DNA of 42,740 bases from a virus: the IMG/VR virus record IMGVR_UViG_3300029893_000504, positions 1 through 42,740 of that record, one strand, 5' to 3'. Within the stretch, counting starts at the first letter, position 1; the number at the start of each line of letters is the position of its first letter. Below are positions 9,166 through 15,967 of the stretch, in pieces. Made by a program: the position numbers and the translations under genes. The notes below the pieces were generated by a model. The model did no database searches. It was not told the origin of the DNA and saw only the letters and a list, made by a program, of their open reading frames with translations.

Positions 9166-10842
9166 ATGATGCTTCGTCCCCGTCAGGCCCTGCTGGTGGA
9201 GCGCTCGCTCGCGGCGCTGCACCAGCACGGCAACACCCTGGCCATCGGCCCGACCGGTTCGGGCAAGACCATCATGCTGTCGGCGGTCGCCGGCGGCGTG
9301 TTGGAGGAGCCAGACGCAAAAGCCTGCATCCTCGCCCACCGTGACGAGCTCACCGCCCAGAACCGGGAGAAGTTCTGCCGGGTCAATCCCGGCCTCACCA
9401 CCTCGGTGTTCGATGCCAAGGAGAAGTCCTGGGCCGGGCGCGCGACCTTCGCGATGGTGCAGACGCTTACGCGCGACAACCATCTCGACGCGATGCCCAC
9501 GCTCGATCTACTGGTGGTCGACGAGGCGCACCATGCCGCATCAAAGTCCTATCGGCGCGTGATAGATCGCGTGCTGTCGCGCAACCCCAGGGCGCTGATC
9601 TTCGGCGCCACGGCCACGCCCGCACGCAGCGACGGCAAGGGGCTGCGGGAGGTCTTCAGCAACGTGGCCGACCAGATCACCCTGGGCGAGCTCATCGCCT
9701 CCGGCCATCTGGTGCCGCCGCGCACCTTCGTCATTGATGTCGGCGCGCAATCGGCCCTCGCCCAGGTGCGCCGCACCGCCACCGACTTCGACATGACCGA
9801 GGTGGAGGCGATCCTCAACAGGACGCCGATCACCGACGCGGTGATCCGTCATTGGCGCGAGAAGGCCGGCGACCGCAAGACCATCGTGTTCTGCTCCACC
9901 GTGGCGCACGCGCAATGCGTGGCCGACGCCTTCGTCGCCGCCGGCATCCGCGCCGTGCTGATCCACGGCGAGTTGTCGGACGCCGAGCGCAAGGTGCGCC
10001 TCGCCGAATACGAGACCGGCGAGGCGCAGGTCGTCGTCAACGTGGCGGTGCTGACCGAGGGTTACGACTACACGCCCACCTCCTGCGTGGTGCTGCTGCG
10101 CCCGAGTTCGCACAAGTCGACGCTCACCCAGATGATCGGGCGGGGGCTGCGCACCGTCGATCCGGCCGAGCATCCCGGCGTCGTCAAGACCGACTGCATC
10201 GTCCTCGACTTCGGCACCGCGACCCTCATGCACGGCTCGCTGGAGCAGGAGGCCAACCTGGACGGCCACCAGCACCAGGGGCAGGCGCCCACCAAGGAGT
10301 GCCCCTCCTGCGAGGCGACGGTGCCGCTCGGCTGCCGCGAATGCCCACTGTGCGGCTTCGAGTGGACCATTGATCCGGCCGAGCAGGCGGAAGCCATGGA
10401 CGACTTCGTCATGACGGAGATCGACCTGCTCAAGCGCTCCAACTTCCGCTGGTGCGATCTCTTCGGCTGCGACGATGCCTTGATGGCCACCGGCCTCCAA
10501 GCCTGGGGCGGGATCTTCTTCCTCAACGGTCGCTGGCACGCGGTCGGCGGCGGCCGGAGTCTTCCGCCCCGTCTGCTGGCGGTCGGCGACCGCAGCGTCT
10601 GCATGGCCAAGGCGGACGACTGGCTCAACGACAACGAGTCCCTCGACACCGCCCACAAGACCCGCCGCTGGCTCAACGAACCGCCCACCGAGAAGCAGCT
10701 GCGCTACCTGCCGCAGGCCATGCGCGCCGACTTCGGGCTCACCCGCTACCAGGCCTCGGCGCTGCTCGCGTTCCAGTTCAACAAGTCGTCGATCCATCGC
10801 CTTGTGCTGGCAGCCAACGACGAACACCGGAGGGCGGCGTGA
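9166..10842 (+). CDS. SF2 DEAD/DEAH-box helicase
   Basis: A 558-residue helicase. Motif I GPTGSGKT at residues 28-35, motif II DEAH at 119-122, motif III GATATP at 147-152 and motif VI QMIGRGLR near 322-329 are all present. After the two RecA-like domains comes a cysteine cluster (CPSC...CRECPLC, about 379-400), probably a zinc ribbon, and a C-terminal region of about 150 residues. The resemblance is to RadD/SSL2-type helicases of phages. Probably unwinds branched DNA during replication or recombination. Confidence 0.92.
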   Translation: MMLRPRQALLVERSLAALHQHGNTLAIGPTGSGKTIMLSAVAGGVLEEPDAKACILAHRDELTAQNREKFCRVNPGLTTSVFDAKEKSWAGRATFAMVQTLTRDNHLDAMPTLDLLVVDEAHHAASKSYRRVIDRVLSRNPRALIFGATATPARSDGKGLREVFSNVADQITLGELIASGHLVPPRTFVIDVGAQSALAQVRRTATDFDMTEVEAILNRTPITDAVIRHWREKAGDRKTIVFCSTVAHAQCVADAFVAAGIRAVLIHGELSDAERKVRLAEYETGEAQVVVNVAVLTEGYDYTPTSCVVLLRPSSHKSTLTQMIGRGLRTVDPAEHPGVVKTDCIVLDFGTATLMHGSLEQEANLDGHQHQGQAPTKECPSCEATVPLGCRECPLCGFEWTIDPAEQAEAMDDFVMTEIDLLKRSNFRWCDLFGCDDALMATGLQAWGGIFFLNGRWHAVGGGRSLPPRLLAVGDRSVCMAKADDWLNDNESLDTAHKTRRWLNEPPTEKQLRYLPQAMRADFGLTRYQASALLAFQFNKSSIHRLVLAANDEHRRAA

Positions 10843-11195
10843 TATGCGCGATCTGCGGACGAGAGGGACGCGGCTTCTGCTGGCTGTCGCCGAGGAACGG
10901 CTCGCGTGCGCCGGACGGCAAGCGCCTGTTCAAGCGCTTCTGCTCCATGCGCTGCCAGGACATTCATCTGCAACGACTGAAGGCGGGAGGCGGTGTCGTG
11001 ATCGATCCCACCCATAACGAGAAGGCCGCGATGGAGGCGGTCCTGCCCTCGCTCGGCGAGTACGTGGCGTCCATCGGCATGGACCGGTCGCTCGCGAGCT
11101 ACACCCGGGAAGAGGTCCTGCAACTGGTCGATGTGGTGCTCACCGCCTACTTCGACAACCTGCGGGAGCGCACGCCCGACGATGTGCCGTTTTGA
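10839..11195 (+). CDS. DUF6511-like cysteine-cluster protein
   Basis: A 118-residue protein starting at a GTG that overlaps the helicase stop. The N-terminal CAIC (C3, C6) and a later CSMRC (C35, C39) make a likely zinc site, with GRGFCWL between; this matches the small phage proteins grouped as DUF6511. The C-terminal half (EAVLPSLGEYVASIGMDRSL, then YTREEVLQLVDVVLTAY) is helical. The role is unknown; it is co-transcribed with the helicase and nuclease. Confidence 0.78.
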   Translation: MICAICGREGRGFCWLSPRNGSRAPDGKRLFKRFCSMRCQDIHLQRLKAGGGVVIDPTHNEKAAMEAVLPSLGEYVASIGMDRSLASYTREEVLQLVDVVLTAYFDNLRERTPDDVPF

Positions 11196-11205
11196 GGAGG
11201 CGGTG

Positions 11206-11961
11206 ATGCTCGATTACAACCACCGCCCCAGGTTCCACGAGCGCGTCAACGCTGTCATCGACGAAGCGCTGGCGCGTGAACGGGCAGCACAGGTATCTCG
11301 GACCTACCTCGGTGCCTCCCGGCTCGGCGTGGCCTGCGAGCGCGCCCTGCAGTACGAGTACGCCCAGGCCGCGGTCGATCCGGGGCGCGAGCTGCCCGGG
11401 CGGGTGTTGCGGGTGTTCGAGGTCGGCCATGCCCTGGAGGATCTGGCGATCCGCTGGCTGCGCCTCGCCGGCTTCGAGCTCTACACCCGCAGGGCCGATG
11501 GGGAGCAGTTCGGTTTCTCCGTCGCCGGCGGACGCATCCAGGGGCACGTCGACGGCATCCTGGCTGCGGGCCCTGCCGACATCGAGCTTGCTTATCCCGC
11601 GCTGTGGGAGTGCAAGACGATGAATGACAAGTCCTGGAGCGAGACCGTCAAGCAGGGCGTGACACGTGCCAAGCCGATCTATGCCGCGCAGATTGCCGTC
11701 TACCAGGCCTACATGGAAGGCGCCGTGCCGGGCATCGCGAGCAATCCCGCGCTGTTCACCGCCATCAACAAGGACAGCGAGGAGATCTGGTTCGAGCGCG
11801 TACCCTTCGACGGCGGGCTCGCGCAGCGCATGTCGGACCGGGCCGTGCGCGTCATCACCGCCACCGAGGCGGGCGAGCTGCTGCCCCGACACGCCACTAC
11901 GCCGACCCATGTCACATGCAAGTCGTGCCCTTGGCAGGACCGGTGTTGGGGGTCGGCTTGA
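11206..11961 (+). CDS. PD-(D/E)XK nuclease, Cas4/RecB-like with probable Fe-S site
   Basis: A 251-residue nuclease. Active-site residues: D116 in GHVDG and E135-x-K137 in WECKTM, followed by AQIAVYQAY. Four cysteines, C44 in GVACERAL and C238, C241, C247 at the C-terminus (CKSCPWQDRC), have the split 1+3 arrangement that binds an iron-sulfur cluster in Cas4 and AddB. It could act as a 5' exonuclease paired with the Sak4-like annealing protein. The stop overlaps the primase-helicase start (TGATG). Confidence 0.85.
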   Translation: MLDYNHRPRFHERVNAVIDEALARERAAQVSRTYLGASRLGVACERALQYEYAQAAVDPGRELPGRVLRVFEVGHALEDLAIRWLRLAGFELYTRRADGEQFGFSVAGGRIQGHVDGILAAGPADIELAYPALWECKTMNDKSWSETVKQGVTRAKPIYAAQIAVYQAYMEGAVPGIASNPALFTAINKDSEEIWFERVPFDGGLAQRMSDRAVRVITATEAGELLPRHATTPTHVTCKSCPWQDRCWGSA

Positions 11962-14147
11962 TGGCAGACGTCATTTGGCTCGACTACAACGACGCACCCG
12001 AACAGCAGGGAATGGCACTCCCCGATACCGATTCGCTGCGCCGAGGCCTGCTCGAGCGCCTGGAGGCGGTGCTGCTCTACCTGTTCCCGCAGGGCCGCAT
12101 CCGCGGCGGTAAATTCTATGTCGGCGATATCGACGGCAATCGCGGCAAGAGCCTGGTGGTCGAGCTCGATGGTGAACGGCGTGGGCTGTGGAAGGATTTT
12201 GCGACCGACGAAGGCGGCGACGTCATCGATCTGTGGGCCCGTTCCCGTGGACTCTCCGCCCGGCACGACTTCCCCCGGATCGCGGAGGAAATCCGTCAAT
12301 GGCTCGGGCTTGCACCATCCATCGGTCACACCCCGGAGCGATCGAATGCACGCAGCGCCCCCGTCGACGAACTCGGCCCTTATACCGCCAAGTGGGACTA
12401 CCTCACGGCGGATGGCAGACTGATCGCCTGCGTCTACCGCTACGACCCGCCCACCGGCAAGGAGTACCGCCCCTGGGACGTGCGCGCCCGCATGTGGCGC
12501 GCCCCCGATCCGCGTCCGCTCTACAACCTGCCGGCCGTGGCCAATGCGCGTGACGTGGTGCTGGTCGAGGGCGAGAAGGCGGCTTGCGCCCTGATCGGGA
12601 CGGGCATCACGGCGACCACGGCCATGAACGGCGCGCGGGCGCCGATCGACAAGACCGACTGGACGCCGCTCGCGGGCAAGCACGTGCTGGTCTGGCCGGA
12701 TCGCGACGTCCCGGGCTGGGACTACGCGGAGAACGCCGCCCGTGCCTGCGTGACGGCGGGCGCGGCGTCGGTCGCCATCCTCGTGCCGCCCATGGATAAA
12801 CCGGACAAGTGGGACGCGGCCGATGCCGTGGCCGAGGGCTTCGACTGCGCCACCTTCATTCGTGAGGGCGAGCGCAGGGTCGTCAAGGGGGCGGCGCCGA
12901 CACTGCCGACCTTCACCCTGGGTGCGCTGCTCGACGACGACTCGCCGTTGCCGCCCGATCTCATCGCACCGCGCGTGCTCACACCCGGCGGCCTGCTGGT
13001 ATTCGGCGGTGCGCCCAAGGTCGGCAAGAGTGACTTTCTGCTCGCATGGCTCACGCACATGGCGGCGGGCGCCACCTTCCTCGCCATGACGCCGCCGCGC
13101 CCGCTGCGGGTGTTCTATCTGCAAGCCGAGGTGCAGTACCACTACCTGCGCGAGCGTGTGAAGGAGATCCGCCTACCGCCCAGTCGCATCGGTGAAGCGC
13201 GCGTCAACTTCGTCGCCACGTCGCAGCTGCGGCTGATCCTGGACGACGCTGGCTTGGCCCAGGTGATCCCCGCGATCAAGCAGGCATTCGGCGACGAGCT
13301 GCCGGACATCATCGCCATCGACCCCATTCGCAACGTCTTCGACGGCGGGGACGCCGGCGGCGAGAACGACAACGCCGCCATGCTGTTCTTCCTGTCGCAG
13401 CGGGTCGAGCGCCTGCGCGATGCGGTGAACCCGGACGCCGGCATCGTGCTGGCCCACCACACCAAGAAGCTCGGCAAGAAGCAGTTCGAGGAGGACCCGT
13501 TCCAGGCGCTGGCCGGGGCCGGGAGTCTGCGCGGCTACTACACCACCGGCATGCTGCTGTTTCGCCCCGACGAGACGCGCACCACGCGCCAGCTCTTCTT
13601 CGAGCTGCGCAACGGCGCGGCCATCCCCTCGATGCACGTGGACAAGATCCGCGGCGAGTGGCGGGAGGTCGATGCCAACGAGCGGCTGGTGATGAAAGAC
13701 TACGGCGAGCGCCTCGATGCCGAGCGCCGGCGCAAGCGCGACGCCATCCTGCAGATCCTGTTCGACGAGGCGGCCCAAGGGCGCTGCTACACCGCCAACC
13801 AGTTCGCGGAAAGCTTCGAGGGCAAGGCGGGGCTCGGTGGCGAGCGCACCATCCGCGAGCGCCTCTCCGCGCTCTCGACCCAGGGCTACATCAAGTACTT
13901 CCGCAACGCGCAGGACTACGGCCTGCCGCCCGCCCGCACCAAGTTCGGCTACCTGTGCGTCGAGGCGATGGTGCTGCGCTCGATTGTCGGCGAGCCCGAT
14001 CCAGCCACGGGCGAAGTATCGCTGCGCGAACTGCCGGTGCTGCCCACCCACTTCAAATGCCCGCAATCGGGGGCCGCATTGCCGGTCGAGAACCCCGAGG
14101 TGTGGGTTTACCAAGACGACCTGAACGACCCCGAGGAGCCCGCATGA
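11961..14147 (+). CDS. Toprim primase and RecA-fold helicase fusion
   Basis: A 728-residue protein. The N-terminal 150 residues look like a CHC2-type or DUF927-like front domain without an obvious zinc site. A Toprim-like domain follows (VVLVEGEKAACAL near 198, LVWPDRDVPGWDYA near 243). A RepA-like AAA_25 ATPase has Walker A GAPKVGKSD near 350 and Walker B DIIAIDPIRN near 450. The last 150 residues contain a winged-helix-like segment (TIRERLSALSTQGYIKYF). This is the likely phage replicative primase-helicase. The start at 11961 overlaps the nuclease stop. Confidence 0.9.
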   Translation: MADVIWLDYNDAPEQQGMALPDTDSLRRGLLERLEAVLLYLFPQGRIRGGKFYVGDIDGNRGKSLVVELDGERRGLWKDFATDEGGDVIDLWARSRGLSARHDFPRIAEEIRQWLGLAPSIGHTPERSNARSAPVDELGPYTAKWDYLTADGRLIACVYRYDPPTGKEYRPWDVRARMWRAPDPRPLYNLPAVANARDVVLVEGEKAACALIGTGITATTAMNGARAPIDKTDWTPLAGKHVLVWPDRDVPGWDYAENAARACVTAGAASVAILVPPMDKPDKWDAADAVAEGFDCATFIREGERRVVKGAAPTLPTFTLGALLDDDSPLPPDLIAPRVLTPGGLLVFGGAPKVGKSDFLLAWLTHMAAGATFLAMTPPRPLRVFYLQAEVQYHYLRERVKEIRLPPSRIGEARVNFVATSQLRLILDDAGLAQVIPAIKQAFGDELPDIIAIDPIRNVFDGGDAGGENDNAAMLFFLSQRVERLRDAVNPDAGIVLAHHTKKLGKKQFEEDPFQALAGAGSLRGYYTTGMLLFRPDETRTTRQLFFELRNGAAIPSMHVDKIRGEWREVDANERLVMKDYGERLDAERRRKRDAILQILFDEAAQGRCYTANQFAESFEGKAGLGGERTIRERLSALSTQGYIKYFRNAQDYGLPPARTKFGYLCVEAMVLRSIVGEPDPATGEVSLRELPVLPTHFKCPQSGAALPVENPEVWVYQDDLNDPEEPA

Positions 14148-14923
14148 ACACGCACAGCCAAGTTGGCAAAACCTCTGCCAACTTCCCCCCGATTTTCAGA
14201 GACGTTGGCAAGTTGGCAAACGCCTGCCAACTTGAATCCCATACTGATCAACGCGTTAGGGAGTTGTCGGCAGATTGGCAAGTTGGCAACGCTGCCAACT
14301 TGCCAACTTCCCCAAACCCGCGTGGTTGCTGGGTTTCCGGAGATTTCCAAGTTGGCGAAAACTCCCTCCCCCCTTCGGGGGGAGAGGACCACGTCGTGTC
14401 CTCTCCCCCGACTCGAAGGGGTCTGCTCAGCTTGGGCGGTCGGGGCCGAGGACCCGGCGCGGCCATCCTGAGCCTCGACCTCGGCACCCGGACCGGTTGG
14501 GCGCTGCGCGGGCGCGACGGCTCCGTCACCAGCGGCTCGGAGTGCTTCAAGCCCCAGCGCTTCGAGGGCGGCGGCATGCGCTATCTGCGCTTCAAGCGCT
14601 GGCTCACCGAGATCAAGCAATCGGCGGACGGGTTGGATGCGGTGTACTTCGAGGAGGTCCGCCGCCACGTCGGGGTCGACGCCGTCCATGCCTACGGCGG
14701 CTTCATGGCGCATCTCACGGCCTGGTGTGAGCACCACCAGATTCCGTACCGGGGCGTGCCGGTCGGCACGATCAAGAAACACGCCACCGGCAAGGGCAAC
14801 GCCGGCAAGGACGCGGTGATCGCCGCCGTCCGCGCCTGGGGCTTCGATCCGGCCGACGACAACGAGGCCGACGCGCTGGCGCTGCTGATGTGGGCGATCG
14901 CGACGCAGGAGGTGCCAGCATGA
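14144..14923 (+). CDS. RuvC-like Holliday junction resolvase
   Basis: A 259-residue reading from an ATG that overlaps the primase-helicase stop (ATGA). The RuvC core begins near residue 106 with the acidic strand ILSLDLGTRTGWAL, then VYFEEVRRH and the C-terminal DDNEADALALLMWA, giving the four-carboxylate RNase H fold site. The first 100 residues are translated from the hairpin array (VGKLANACQ, WQVGNAANLP) and are low complexity. A GTG at 14396 or TTG at 14432 could be the true start. It probably resolves replication or recombination branches before packaging. Confidence 0.85.
   Translation: MNTHSQVGKTSANFPPIFRDVGKLANACQLESHTDQRVRELSADWQVGNAANLPTSPNPRGCWVSGDFQVGENSLPPSGGEDHVVSSPPTRRGLLSLGGRGRGPGAAILSLDLGTRTGWALRGRDGSVTSGSECFKPQRFEGGGMRYLRFKRWLTEIKQSADGLDAVYFEEVRRHVGVDAVHAYGGFMAHLTAWCEHHQIPYRGVPVGTIKKHATGKGNAGKDAVIAAVRAWGFDPADDNEADALALLMWAIATQEVPA
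14158..14359. repeat. iteron-like array of three perfect hairpins built from AAGTTGGCA
   Basis: AAGTTGGCA (14160-14168) pairs with TGCCAACTT (14176-14184): 9 bp, 7-nt loop. CAAGTTGGCA (14209-14218) pairs with TGCCAACTTG (14225-14234): 10 bp, 6-nt loop. TTGGCAAGTTGGCA (14275-14288) pairs with TGCCAACTTGCCAA (14293-14306): 14 bp, 4-nt loop. Extra direct copies lie at 14204-14210 and 14347-14356. The array sits between the replicative primase-helicase and the RuvC core, a common place for a phage replication origin. An RNA attenuator is the alternative. Confidence 0.85.
14366..14409. repeat. GC-rich overlapping inverted repeats
   Basis: CTCCCCCC-TTC-GGGGGGAG (14366-14384, 8 bp) overlaps GGGGGAGAGGAC (14378-14389) with GTCCTCTCCCCC (14398-14409), a perfect 12-bp stem with an 8-nt loop. 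The two stems share G residues and are mutually exclusive, so they could act as a switch, or be a REP-like insertion. Just after them comes the RuvC core. Confidence 0.7.
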
Positions 14924-15135
14924 ATGCGCCCAGCCCCCACTATCGTTGCCCCCTCGGGCGCCTGCAACCGACTCGCCCGGACGTCGATGCCATCAAACGC
15001 GACGGCTGGCGCGACCAGGGCATCCTGGTGGTCTCGCTCGACGACGAGCGGCTCGACTGGATCGAGCGGGAGCTGGTGAAGCGCATCGGCGAGCGGCTCT
15101 ACGGTCGCCAGGGAGACGGCCATGTGGAGCGTTGA
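14920..15135 (+). CDS. small unknown protein
   Basis: A 71-residue protein starting at an ATG that overlaps the RuvC stop (ATGA). It contains CPLGRLQPTRPDVDAIKRDG and the acidic/basic helix DDERLDWIERELVKRIGERL. Short proteins of this kind precede DUF6362 proteins in related phages. No function is known. It overlaps the next gene by 14 bp. Confidence 0.75.
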   Translation: MNAPSPHYRCPLGRLQPTRPDVDAIKRDGWRDQGILVVSLDDERLDWIERELVKRIGERLYGRQGDGHVER

Positions 15136-15517
15136 CGACGTCGCCGAGCGCTTCCGGGAGGCCGCCCAGACCGCGCGGCGTCTGCCGCCGGTACGCGTCC
15201 AGGGCTACTTCAACACCTGGCCGGCCATCCTGCGCCAGCCGTGGGAGACCTACTCGGGCGACGACGTGCTGTACCGCTTTCCGCCCGACCCGGCCGCCAT
15301 CGACCGCATGGAGGAGACGATGCGCTGGGTGCTGTGGCTCACCGAGGAGCAGCGCCATCTCGTCTGGATGCGCGCCGAGGAACGCGGGTGGCGGGAGATC
15401 TGCCGGCGCTTCGGCTGCGACCGCACTACGGCCTGGCGGCGGTGGCAGAAGGCGCTCGACATCGTCGCCTGCCGTCTGAACGAGCAGACCCGCCGGACCG
15501 TGGCCAGCCTTTCATGA
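15122..15517 (+). CDS. DUF6362 protein with sigma-like helix-turn-helix
   Basis: A 131-residue protein. The N-terminal part has FREAAQTARRLPPVRVQGYF and a WP motif typical of DUF6362; the C-terminal part (RGWREICRRFGCDRTTAWRR) is a helix-turn-helix like sigma-70 region 4. It is the last gene of the early operon, directly before a terminator, where late-gene activators are often encoded. A role in switching on late genes is plausible but inferred. Confidence 0.85.
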   Translation: MWSVDDVAERFREAAQTARRLPPVRVQGYFNTWPAILRQPWETYSGDDVLYRFPPDPAAIDRMEETMRWVLWLTEEQRHLVWMRAEERGWREICRRFGCDRTTAWRRWQKALDIVACRLNEQTRRTVASLS

Positions 15518-15658
15518 GTGAAGTTGCGGGTCGTTTCCAAAGTGATCCAAGCCATGCGGGCGGATGCGGAACGATGCCGGTTTCGAGCCATTTTGGACGT
15601 GCAACACTTCACCCGTTTTTGCGCTAGGATTTCGCTAACCTCGCGAGAGAAGCATGTG

Positions 15659-15694
15659 CGAAGGCCACGGAGCGATCCGTGGCCTTCGTCGTTT
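15659..15694 (+). terminator. hairpin terminator at the end of the early operon
   Basis: CGAAGGCCACGGA (15659-15671) and TCCGTGGCCTTCG (15676-15688) form a perfect 13-bp stem with a GCGA loop, followed by TCGTTT. The T-run is short, so termination may be partial. Confidence 0.72.
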
Positions 15695-15788
15695 CTGCCT
15701 TCGCGATCCGACCCGCCGAGCGCGATGGGTCCTTCCTGGCCGAAAAGCCATGCGGGGGGCGCGAGCGCGATGCTTTTCTAGCGTCAGA

Positions 15789-15895
15789 GTGCAAACCGGG
15801 GTTTGCACGGTTTGCGGTTTGCAGGCCCCATCCCTGGGGCCTGCCGCTTCGCGGCCAGCCTGCGGCTGTCCAAATCCGCTCCAGGCGGATTTGTG
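15789..15895. repeat. GGTTTGC cluster and four-hairpin element, copy 1
   Basis: GTGCAAACC-GG-GGTTTGCAC (15789-15808) is followed by two more direct GGTTTGC copies (15809, 15817). Then come four hairpins: GCAGGCCCCA-TCCC-TGGGGCCTGC (15821-15844), CCGC-TTC-GCGG, CAGCC-TGC-GGCTG, and CAAATCCGC-TCCAG-GCGGATTTG (15871-15893). The first and last hairpins are 26 nt apart. The same order, spacing and loop (TCCC) occur at 20787-20859 with compensatory stem changes. Confidence 0.8.
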
Positions 15896-15967
15896 CACTC
15901 CCCGATACACATCACGAGCCCGCCCACGGTTCTCCGTCGGCGGGCTTTCCATTTCGAGGTTCCGATC

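Larger units (their letters stand above)
15518..15967. other. 450-bp gene-free stretch rich in inverted repeats
   Basis: No convincing gene. It holds a spaced inverted pair (GTGAAGTTGC at 15520-15529 and GCAACACTTCAC at 15601-15612, broken by a 2-nt insert), a terminator, a GGTTTGC repeat cluster, and a chain of hairpins up to 15895. A further GC stem CCCGCC-N14-GGCGGG lies near 15919-15944. A cos or pac site could lie here or near 20.2 kb but cannot be shown from one sequence. Confidence 0.6.

Noticed and set aside
14158-14306. CRISPR-like repeat array
   Set aside because: Repeats are only 9-14 bp, occur in both orientations as hairpins and have no regular spacers; no cas genes except a Cas4-like nuclease common in phages.
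15803-15967. Methyltransferase start at ATG 15803
   Set aside because: It would translate the whole hairpin element, giving a non-native basic N-terminus; the CTG at 15968 with a good ribosome site fits the conserved start.
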